Shown one piece after another: positions 57,710 to 64,000 of a stretch of DNA of 64,000 nt. Each line of letters begins with the position of its first letter. The stretch's first letter is position 1. The position numbers and the translations under genes are program-made. The notes below the pieces were generated by a model, which saw only the letters and a program-made list of their open reading frames with translations, was not told the DNA's origin and did not search any database. The stretch is from Rubrivivax albus (GTDB taxonomy: Bacteria; Pseudomonadota; Gammaproteobacteria; Burkholderiales; Burkholderiaceae_C), in the NCBI RefSeq assembly GCF_004016515.1, contig NZ_SACT01000003.1, forward strand, positions 372,001-436,000, given 5' to 3'.

Positions 57710-59329
57710 TCAGGGCAGGGTCGCGTAGCCCTGCGCCAGCGTCCGGAAGGCCGCGCTGGACGCGGCGGCATCGACGTCGTCGCCCAGTTCCTCCGCCAGG
57801 ATGGCGGCCACGTCGTCGGCCAGGCCCGCAGCGGCCCGCGCATCCAGGAACAGGAGCCGGCTGCGCCGCGCCAGCACGTCCTCCACGCTGGCCGCGAGTT
57901 CATGCCGCGCGGCAAAGCGCACCATGGCCTCGCTGAGCACGGGGGCGTCGCTTTCCGGGTCGCGCCAGAGCCAGCGGTCGGCCCCGGGCAGCGCCTGCAG
58001 TGTCTGCGCCTCGGCGCCGTACAGGTGTGCCCCCGGCGGGACCACCAGCGTGCGGTGCGTGGCCTGCGCGCCCACCAGCGGCAGGCCGGCCGTGGCGCCG
58101 CCCGGCCGGGGCGGCAGCAGGCCGCGCGCCATGCAGCGCGTGAGCACGTCCTCGGCCATCGCCCGGTAGGTGGTCCACTTGCCGCCGGTCACCGTGACCA
58201 GGCCCGAGCGCCCGACCAGCACCGTGTGCTCGCGCGACAGCGCCTTGGTGTCGCCACCATCCTCGGCCTGCGGCTTGACCAGCGGGCGCATGCCGACCCA
58301 GACCGAGCGCACGTCGTCGCGGCCCGGCGGCCGGGACAGGTAGCGCGCGCTCTCGTCGAGGATGAAATCGACCTCGGCACGCAGCGGCAGCGGGTCGTGC
58401 TGTACCCGGTCGCGCGGCGTGTCGGTCGTGCCCAGGAGGGTCTTGCCCAGCCAGGGCACGGCGAACAGCACGCGGTCGTCGCGCGTCTTGGGCACCAGCA
58501 GCGCGTGGTCGCCTGGCCAGAAGCCGCGGTCGACCACCAGGTGCACGCCCTGGCTGGGCGCCACCAGCGGCGGGCGGTGCGGCGTGTCGACGTCACGGTC
58601 CATGTCGCGCAGCGCATCCACCCAGATGCCGGTGGCGTTGACGACGCAGCGCGCCAGCACGTGGACGTCGCCGTCGGGCCCGCGCACGGTGACGCCGCGC
58701 ACCAGGCCCTGCTCGCGCAGCAGACCGGTCACGGGCGCGTGGTTGAGCACGACCGCGCCGTGGGCGGCGGCCGTGCGCGCCAGCGCCACGGCCAGGCGGG
58801 CGTCGTCGAACTGCGCGTCCCAGTAGCGCACGCCGCCGGCCAGGCCTTGCGCACGCACGTTGGGCAGCAGGGTCTTCGTGCGCCCGGCCGAGAGGAACTC
58901 GGTGTCGCCCAGCGAGCGCGACCCGGCCAACAGGTCGTAGGCCTTGAGGCCCATGCCGTAGAAGCCGCGCTCCCACCAGTGGTACGACGGCATCACGAAC
59001 GGCAGGCGGCTGGCCAGGTGCGGCGCGTTGTGCAGCACGGCGGCCCGTTCGTGCAGCGCCTCGCGGACCAGGCCCACGTCGCCCTGCGCCAGGTAGCGCA
59101 CGCCGCCGTGCAGCAGCTTGGTGGCGCGCGACGAGGTGCCCTTGGCGAAGTCCTCGGCCTCGAACAACGCGACGCTGAAGCCGCGTGCCGCGGCATCCAG
59201 CGCCAGCCCGCAGCCGGTGGCGCCACCACCGACGACCACCAGGTCGAACGGCTCGGCCGCGCGCACGCGGGCCCACAGCGCCGCCCGGTCCAGCGGCGCA
59301 CCGTGGGTGGTCTGTGCCGGCCCACTCAT
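57710..59329 (-). CDS. glpD: FAD-dependent glycerol-3-phosphate dehydrogenase (GlpD-like)
   Basis: 539 residues from ATG at 59329. FAD Rossmann motif LVVVGGGATGCGLALDAAAR, GTSSRATKLLHGGVRYL and GKTLLGTTDTP are GlpD features; a C-terminal helical cap domain is present. Oxidises glycerol-3-phosphate to dihydroxyacetone phosphate, feeding electrons to quinones. Its start overlaps the SMP-30 gene stop (ATGA). glpK, glpF or a glp regulator are not nearby, so the substrate in this setting is less certain. Confidence 0.9.
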   Translation of the reverse strand: MSGPAQTTHGAPLDRAALWARVRAAEPFDLVVVGGGATGCGLALDAAARGFSVALFEAEDFAKGTSSRATKLLHGGVRYLAQGDVGLVREALHERAAVLHNAPHLASRLPFVMPSYHWWERGFYGMGLKAYDLLAGSRSLGDTEFLSAGRTKTLLPNVRAQGLAGGVRYWDAQFDDARLAVALARTAAAHGAVVLNHAPVTGLLREQGLVRGVTVRGPDGDVHVLARCVVNATGIWVDALRDMDRDVDTPHRPPLVAPSQGVHLVVDRGFWPGDHALLVPKTRDDRVLFAVPWLGKTLLGTTDTPRDRVQHDPLPLRAEVDFILDESARYLSRPPGRDDVRSVWVGMRPLVKPQAEDGGDTKALSREHTVLVGRSGLVTVTGGKWTTYRAMAEDVLTRCMARGLLPPRPGGATAGLPLVGAQATHRTLVVPPGAHLYGAEAQTLQALPGADRWLWRDPESDAPVLSEAMVRFAARHELAASVEDVLARRSRLLFLDARAAAGLADDVAAILAEELGDDVDAAASSAAFRTLAQGYATLP

Positions 59330-60228
59330 GGCCGTGCGAAGTTCACCGGCAGGCCGGGCACGTCCACGCGCAGGCTGAGCACGCAGCCGGCCAGCGGCTG
59401 CGCCGCCAGTTCGTCGGCCGGGCGGCCCTGGCGTGCGGTGGTGACGAACAGCGTGCGCCCGTCGGCACCGCCGAAACACGGCATCGTGGGGCAGCGCACC
59501 GGCAGGCGCAGATCGCGTGTCACGCTGCCGTCCGCCGCCAGGCGCAGCAGACGCTGGCCTTCGAACATCGCCACCCAGTAGCCGCCGTCGATGTCCATGG
59601 CGGCGCCATCGGGCCGGCCGCCGTAGGTCTCCAGCGGCTGCCCATCGCCGCGTGGCGCGAAGCGTGCGAATTCGCGCCCGCGCGACAGGCTGCCGTCCAG
59701 CGGGTCGACGTCGAAGGCGCGCACCACGTGGGCCTTGGTGTCGCTCCAGTACAGCGTGCGACCGTCGGGGCGCCAGGCCAGGCCGTTACTGGTGGTGATG
59801 TCGCCGGCGACGCGGTCGAGCTTGCCGCCGGCCCAGCGGTAGAGCGCCGCCTTCGGCGCCGTGCGCGGCTCGTAGATCGTGCCGGCCCAGAAGCGGCCCT
59901 GCGGGTCGGCCTTGCCGTCGTTGAAGCGCTCCTCGGCCGGGTCGTACGGCGGCGCCGCGAGGCGGGTGCGTTCGCCGGTGGCAGGGTCGAAACGGAACAA
60001 GCCGTCGCGCATGCCCAGCAGCAGCGCGCCACCGGGCAGCGGCGCAGCGCAGGCGGGCTCGGTGTCGAAGGCCCACTGGCGGTGTTGTGCGCGGCCGGGG
60101 TGCCAGCAGTTGAGCGTGCGGCCCGGGATGTCGCACCAGTACAGCGCCGAGTCGTCCGGATGCCAGAACGGCGATTCGCCGAGCTGCGACGGTGGCACCG
60201 GCAGCGGCTCGAAGACCGGGGTATCCAT
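59326..60228 (-). CDS. SMP-30/gluconolactonase family sugar lactonase
   Basis: 300 residues from ATG at 60228. Six-bladed beta propeller of the SMP-30 family: GESPFWHPDDSALYWCDI (metal Glu), EERFNDGKADPQGRFW, SNGLAWRPDGRTLYWSDT and YGGRPDGAAMDIDGGYWVAM. Hydrolyses aldonolactones. Overlaps the aldose epimerase gene by one base and glpD by four, so translation is coupled. Confidence 0.9.
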   Translation of the reverse strand: MDTPVFEPLPVPPSQLGESPFWHPDDSALYWCDIPGRTLNCWHPGRAQHRQWAFDTEPACAAPLPGGALLLGMRDGLFRFDPATGERTRLAAPPYDPAEERFNDGKADPQGRFWAGTIYEPRTAPKAALYRWAGGKLDRVAGDITTSNGLAWRPDGRTLYWSDTKAHVVRAFDVDPLDGSLSRGREFARFAPRGDGQPLETYGGRPDGAAMDIDGGYWVAMFEGQRLLRLAADGSVTRDLRLPVRCPTMPCFGGADGRTLFVTTARQGRPADELAAQPLAGCVLSLRVDVPGLPVNFARP

Positions 60229-61082
60229 CAGGGGCGGCTGATCTCGAGCTTGAACCAGGCGTCCAGGTGTTCGCCGGGCATCAGCGTGCGCAGCCCGGCC
60301 TTGGCCGGCTCGGCCATGTGGATGGCGTTGCTGACGTGGCTGACCGGCTCCACGCAGTAGTAATCCTTCAGCGGCGGCGTGAACACCACCAGGTAGGGCA
60401 GCGAGGAGGTCAGCCGCAGCGCCAGCTTCTCGTCGCGCACGCGCGCCGGGCCGCTCCAGCCCTCGAAACAATGGTCGAAGTCCAGGTGCGCCACGTCGCC
60501 ATCGATGCCCTGCTGCGGCACGCGCCGCGTGGGCAGGCCGGCGGCATCGCTGTCCCAGCGCTCGGTGAGCTCGATGTGCAGCCGGCTGCGCTGGCGCTTG
60601 GGGAAGTACGGGTGCCAGCCCAGGCCAAAGGGCGCCGCCGCCTCGCCCGTGTTCGTGATCGACAGCCCCAGGTTCAGCCCCTCGTCGGTGAGCGACACCG
60701 CCTGCCGGGCGGTGAAGGGGAACGGCCAGTCGGCGTCACCTGCATGCTGCAGCACCAGCACGGCGTCGTCCTCCCGCGCCGACTCTACCGTCCACGCCCG
60801 CTGCCAGCCGATGCCGTGCACCGAGTGCGGGTTGTCGTCGAAGTTGGGCTGCGTCGTGTACTCGCGCCCGTGCCAGCGGAAGCGCCGGTAGCCCAGGCGG
60901 TTGGAGTACGGCAGCAGCGGGTAGCAACCCGACAGCCGGGAGCGCTCGAGCGCCGCCGGCTCGGTGCTGCGCAGCACCTGCAGGCCGTCGAACCAAAGGC
61001 CGGCGATGCAGCCGCCGAGGTCCGGGCGCAAGGCCAGCCGCAGCGGGCCGCGGGTGAGTTCGAGGGTCAGGGATTCGGTCAT
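60228..61082 (-). CDS. aldose 1-epimerase (mutarotase) family protein
   Basis: 284 residues. GalM-like beta sandwich: PLLPYSNRLGYRRFRW, NPHSVHGIGWQRAW, LGWHPYF (His) and KDYYCVEPVSHVSNAI (catalytic Glu). Interconverts alpha and beta sugar anomers. With the lactonase it suggests aldose oxidation. Confidence 0.9.
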   Translation of the reverse strand: MTESLTLELTRGPLRLALRPDLGGCIAGLWFDGLQVLRSTEPAALERSRLSGCYPLLPYSNRLGYRRFRWHGREYTTQPNFDDNPHSVHGIGWQRAWTVESAREDDAVLVLQHAGDADWPFPFTARQAVSLTDEGLNLGLSITNTGEAAAPFGLGWHPYFPKRQRSRLHIELTERWDSDAAGLPTRRVPQQGIDGDVAHLDFDHCFEGWSGPARVRDEKLALRLTSSLPYLVVFTPPLKDYYCVEPVSHVSNAIHMAEPAKAGLRTLMPGEHLDAWFKLEISRP

Positions 61083-61151
61083 GCAGGACGCGCTCGCGGC
61101 GCGCGTAGGGGCCGCGGAGCGGCGGAAGGTTCGGGCGGCACGCGGTGGTGG

Positions 61152-61973
61152 TCAGTACGCACTGGCCCCGGTGACGGTGCCATCACTGAGCGTGTGCACG
61201 TGGCCCTCGTCGTGCGGGCTGCGCAGCGCCTGCAGCGCCGCCTGTGAGCCCTGCATCAGCAGGCCCAGGTCGGCGCCCAGGGCGACGAAGCAGTAGCCCA
61301 GTGCACGGTATTGCACCAAGGCCTGCGCGTTCATGCCCAGTGTGCCGATGGGTTTGCCCAGCTCGGCGGCGCGGCGCGCGGCGCGGGCCATGCGGTCCAT
61401 CACCGCCGGGTGCAGGCTCTGGCCGACGTAACCCATCGACGCCGACAGGTCGGCGGGCCCGACGAACAGAGCATCCACGCCGGGCACGGCGGCGATCTCG
61501 TCCAGCCGGTCCAGCGCGTCGGCGGTCTCGAGCTGCACGATGACGCCCATCTCGCGGTTGGCGTGGCGCGGGTAGTCGGCGCGCGTGCCGAAACGCGTGG
61601 CCCGGCTCATGCCGGCCATGCCACGGATACCGTCGGGCGGGTAGCGGGTGGCCGCCACCGCGGCAGCGGCCTCTTCGGCGTTCTGCACGAAGGGGAACAG
61701 CACGGTGGTCGCCCCGGCGTCGAGCACGCGCTTGACCACCACCGCGTCGTTCCAGGGCACGCGCACCACCGGCACCATCTTCGTGTTGCCGATGGCCTGC
61801 AGCAGGTGCACCACGTCGCGCATGTCCAGCGGGCTGTGCTCCATGTCGACCACGCCCCAGTCGAAGCCGGCGCAGCCCAGCGCCTCGGCCACCAGCGGGC
61901 TGCCGGACATGATCCAGGTGCCGATCGGCGGCTGGCTGCCGCAGGCCTTGAGCAGGTGGCGAAACGGGTTCAT
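61152..61973 (-). CDS. HpcH/HpaI-family 2-keto-3-deoxy aldolase
   Basis: 273 residues from ATG at 61973. Class II aldolase of the HpcH/GarL group: IGTWIMSGSPLVAEALG, VVDMEHSPLDM, VPWNDAVVVKRVLDAGA, IVQLETADALDRLDEI (metal Glu), FVGPADLSASMG (metal Asp). Splits 2-keto-3-deoxy acids to pyruvate plus an aldehyde. Its ATG overlaps the GNAT stop (ATGA). Confidence 0.9.
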   Translation of the reverse strand: MNPFRHLLKACGSQPPIGTWIMSGSPLVAEALGCAGFDWGVVDMEHSPLDMRDVVHLLQAIGNTKMVPVVRVPWNDAVVVKRVLDAGATTVLFPFVQNAEEAAAAVAATRYPPDGIRGMAGMSRATRFGTRADYPRHANREMGVIVQLETADALDRLDEIAAVPGVDALFVGPADLSASMGYVGQSLHPAVMDRMARAARRAAELGKPIGTLGMNAQALVQYRALGYCFVALGADLGLLMQGSQAALQALRSPHDEGHVHTLSDGTVTGASAY

Positions 61974-62482
61974 CGAAGGGCCCCCGGGGTGCCGGTCAAA
62001 TCGACCTTCAGGTAGTGTGCCCCCGGAATCGGGTTGTAGTAATAGGGCGGAATCTCGACGAAACCCAGCGACTCGTACAGGCCGCGCGCGGCCTCCATCT
62101 CGTCGAGCGTGTCCAGCAGCATCGATGCATAGCCGGCCCCCGTGGCGCGGTCGATCAGCGCCTGCGCCACCACGCGTCCCAGGCCGAAGCGGCGGAAGGC
62201 CCGGCGCACGAACAGGCGCTTCATCTCGCAGGCGTCGGGGTGGTCGGCTTCGGGCAGCGGGCGGAAGCCGCCGCAGCCGGCCAGCGCGCCGTCGACGAAG
62301 GCCAGCAGCAGCACGCCGTGCGGCGCGGCGTAGTCGCCGGGCAAGGCGGCGAGCTCCTGCTCGAAGCCCTGGAAGCACAGGTCCACCGACAGCGAACCGG
62401 CGTACTCGCGGAAGATCTCGCGCGTGGCGTCCAGCAGCGCCGGCGTGTCCGGCTCGACCAGGGATATCGGTGGCACTTCCAT
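61970..62482 (-). CDS. GNAT family N-acetyltransferase
   Basis: 170 residues. GNAT fold with acetyl-CoA-binding motif MKRLFVRRAFRRFGLGRVVA, and LLDTLDEMEAARGLYESLGF at the C-terminus. Substrate unknown. First gene in a run of five overlapping or close genes on the minus strand ending with glpD. Confidence 0.85.
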   Translation of the reverse strand: MEVPPISLVEPDTPALLDATREIFREYAGSLSVDLCFQGFEQELAALPGDYAAPHGVLLLAFVDGALAGCGGFRPLPEADHPDACEMKRLFVRRAFRRFGLGRVVAQALIDRATGAGYASMLLDTLDEMEAARGLYESLGFVEIPPYYYNPIPGAHYLKVDLTGTPGALR

Positions 62483-62510
62483 CGGCAGTGGGCCGAAGTC
62501 TATGCCGGGT

Positions 62511-63185
62511 TCAACCCCACCGGGTCACGACCCACCAGACGCCCAGGCTGCAGCCGGCCAGCAGCACGGCCGCCAGCAGCCGCTGAGCCGGACCGTCGGC
62601 GCTCGGCGGGGTGTCGGGCGGCAGTGCCTTGTCGCCGAGCCACATCGCCGACACCAGCCCCTTGCCCCGCATCGTGTAGGCCGCGATGGCCGCCAGGTGC
62701 AGCCCCACGAGCCCCAGCAGCAGCCACTGGCCCCAGCCGCGGTGCCAGCTGGTGGCGGCCAGGCCGGTGTCGGTGGAGACCAGCGCGTTGAGCGGCCCGG
62801 TGAAGGCGATCTCGTCGTCGCTGACCAGGCCGGTGCCCACCTGCACCGCCAGCACCGCCAGCAGCGCCAGCACCGACAGCGCGCCCAGCGGGTTGTGGCC
62901 CACGTCCAGCCGTTCGCCGGCGGTGGCCGTGCCGCGCAGGTAGCGCCACACCGTGCCCGGCCCGCGCACGAAGCTGGCGAAGCGCGACCAGCGCCCGCCC
63001 ACCACGCCCCACAGCAGGCGGAAGGCCAGCAGGGCGAAGACCGCATAGCCGAAGCGGGGGTGCCAGTCCATCTGGCCGGACTTGGCGCTGACCACGGCGC
63101 CGAGCACCGCGGTCAGCAGCGCCCAGTGGAACAGGCGGGTGGGCAGGTCCCAGATGCGGACCAGGGTGGGGGTGTCGGCAGGCAT
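62511..63185 (-). CDS. cytochrome b561-type membrane protein
   Basis: 224 residues from ATG at 63185. Four-helix b-type cytochrome: IWDLPTRLFHWALLTAVLG, QMDWHPRFGYAVFALLAFRL, ALSVLALLAVLAVQVGTGLV and LLLGLVGLHLAAIAAYTMRG carry His ligands at typical positions. Family members pass electrons between quinol and a periplasmic c-type partner. Divergent from a cytochrome c' gene, its likely partner. Confidence 0.9.
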   Translation of the reverse strand: MPADTPTLVRIWDLPTRLFHWALLTAVLGAVVSAKSGQMDWHPRFGYAVFALLAFRLLWGVVGGRWSRFASFVRGPGTVWRYLRGTATAGERLDVGHNPLGALSVLALLAVLAVQVGTGLVSDDEIAFTGPLNALVSTDTGLAATSWHRGWGQWLLLGLVGLHLAAIAAYTMRGKGLVSAMWLGDKALPPDTPPSADGPAQRLLAAVLLAGCSLGVWWVVTRWG

Positions 63186-63299
63186 GAGGCGGGTCTCACG
63201 GTGGAATGCAGGGCTGGAGCTGCAGCCTAGGGGGCCACGTGCGTTCGGCGCCACGATAGCCGGTCTGCGGCGTCCGGCTGCAATGCCGCCACGGCGCAC

Positions 63300-63311
63300 A
63301 GCGTATACGCT
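63300..63311. promoter_or_regulatory. 12-base palindrome in the b561 / cytochrome c' divergent region
   Basis: AGCGTATACGCT at 63300-63311 is a perfect palindrome in the 206-base gap, possible operator. The rest of the gap has no clear promoter. Confidence 0.3.
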
Positions 63312-63391
63312 TGGTCGGCGCCGCACCGTCCGTCCTGCACGGCCGGCGGCGATGACCGTCACGCATCAACCAACCACGAGGACCCGCCCCG

Positions 63392-63850
63392 ATGACCTGC
63401 AAGACCTTCCTGGCCGCCACGATGTGCGCCGCCGCCTGCCTGACCGCCGTCCCCGCCTCGGCCCAGTTCCAGAAGCCCGAGGACGCGGTCAAGTACCGCA
63501 AGGCCGCCTTCACCGTGATGGCGGCGCACTTCGGCCGCGTGGGCGCGATGGCGCAGGGCAAGGCCCCGTGGGACGCGCAGGCCGCCGCGGCCAACATGGC
63601 CGTGGTGATGTCGGTGCACCAGTTGCCGTTCACCGCCTTCGGCGCCGGCACCGACAGCGGCGACACCCGGGCCCTGCCGGAGGTCTGGTCCAAGGCGGCC
63701 GACTTCAAGGCAGCGGCCGACAAGATGGCCGACGCCATGGGCAAGCTCGACGCCGCCGTGAAGACCGGCAGCTTCGACAACACCAAGGCCGCGTTCGGTC
63801 CCGTCGGCGGCAGCTGCAAGGCCTGCCACGACGACTTCCGCAAGAAGTGA
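63392..63850 (+). CDS. cytochrome c'
   Basis: 152 residues. Signal peptide to about 25 (AVPASA). Four-helix-bundle cytochrome with C-terminal haem motif CKACH (Cys142, Cys145, His146), typical of cytochrome c' and b562-like c-type proteins, which bind NO or act in electron transfer. The missing distal ligand cannot be judged. Divergent from the b561 gene. Confidence 0.92.
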   Translation: MTCKTFLAATMCAAACLTAVPASAQFQKPEDAVKYRKAAFTVMAAHFGRVGAMAQGKAPWDAQAAAANMAVVMSVHQLPFTAFGAGTDSGDTRALPEVWSKAADFKAAADKMADAMGKLDAAVKTGSFDNTKAAFGPVGGSCKACHDDFRKK

Positions 63851-63859
63851 CGCCATACC

Positions 63860-63885
63860 CCGGGGCGGGCCAAGGCCGGCCTCGG
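63860..63885. terminator. bidirectional stem-loop between cytochrome c' and LysR genes
   Basis: CCGGGGCGGGCC (63860-63871) and GGCCGGCCTCGG (63874-63885) pair with one mismatch and one G-U. It sits between convergent stops at 63850 and 63887; no T tract. Confidence 0.4.
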
Positions 63886-63886
63886 G

Positions 63887-64000
63887 TCAGTCTGCCGGGT
63901 CGGGCTGCGCGAGCCAGGCGGCCCAGTGGTCGATGCAGGCGCGCAGCTTGGGCAGGCGCTGGCGTTCGCGCAGCATGACGGCGTAGACCGGCGTCGCCGC
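63887..64000 (-). CDS. C-terminal end of a probable LysR-type transcriptional regulator
   Basis: 37 residues plus stop are in the window; the gene continues past the right edge. TPVYAVMLRERQRLPKLRAC followed by IDHWAAWLAQ resembles the end of LysR effector-binding domains (P-V-(Y/H)-x-L then helix x-F-I-D-x-L). Too short for firm assignment. Confidence 0.55.
   Translation of the reverse strand, partial: AATPVYAVMLRERQRLPKLRACIDHWAAWLAQPDPAD

Overview
The window is about 68-70% GC almost throughout and reads as a chromosomal segment of a betaproteobacterium of the order Burkholderiales (Rubrivivax/Leptothrix/Ideonella-like). The basis is a class II Calvin-type aldolase beside pgk, pyk and maeB, the def-fmt | LysM-dprA-smg block, hemE next to priA, the order atpIBEFHAGDC, and an orphan CoxG/MocA pair. 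These are family and synteny inferences; no rRNA or tRNA gene was seen to fix the taxon. Coding density is very high, and no gap without a gene exceeds 300 bases.

Layout. 1-627: an open, partial, lower-GC helical-repeat gene running off the left edge, abutting the 3' end of fba (probable transferred segment). 684-8086: central carbon genes pgk, maeB, pyk and fba on the minus strand, interrupted by a plus-strand HTH/GHKL-ATPase/STAS-like gene. 8123-10542: AzlCD exporter, DUF2807 protein, small lipoprotein. 10655-15201: fmt and def, divergent from LysM protein, dprA and smg. 15230-20981: DUF1631 protein and secF, secD, yajC. 21032-24982: a divergent pair of a 761-residue HTH/helical-repeat/winged-helix protein and a clostripain-like (C11) cysteine peptidase, the strongest candidate for an undescribed system. 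25151-28230: a small membrane peptide, LytS-type kinase, membrane protein and LytTR regulator. 28259-37178: secreted and PilZ-like proteins, YhhN, Rep helicase, L,D-transpeptidase, DUF882 peptidase, MscS, AEC permease, unknown gene. 37201-41457: priA, hemE and a Rossmann protein. 41532-43571: lemA and two TPM-domain genes. 43578-47336: mocA, coxG, ppk2 and acyl-CoA ligase. 47430-54672: F1Fo ATP synthase operon with a recognisable promoter and terminator. 54891-57697: ScsB/DsbD-like reductase and a redoxin. 57710-62482: five tightly packed genes for sugar or glycerol-phosphate metabolism. 62511-64000: cytochrome b561, cytochrome c' and the 3' end of a LysR-type gene.

Much of the window is housekeeping: glycolysis, protein export, translation start processing, replication restart, heme and ATP synthesis. 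Interest lies in the peptidase/regulator pair that appears to separate yajC from its usual neighbours, the unusual LytS locus, the GHKL/STAS-like orphan, and several strong stem-loops placed at gene junctions (atpE-atpF, atpD-atpC, yajC-secD, ahead of the small gene at 25151 and the gene at 36507). Tandem palindromic repeats lie at 34014-34142 and DnaA-box-like motifs between priA and hemE.
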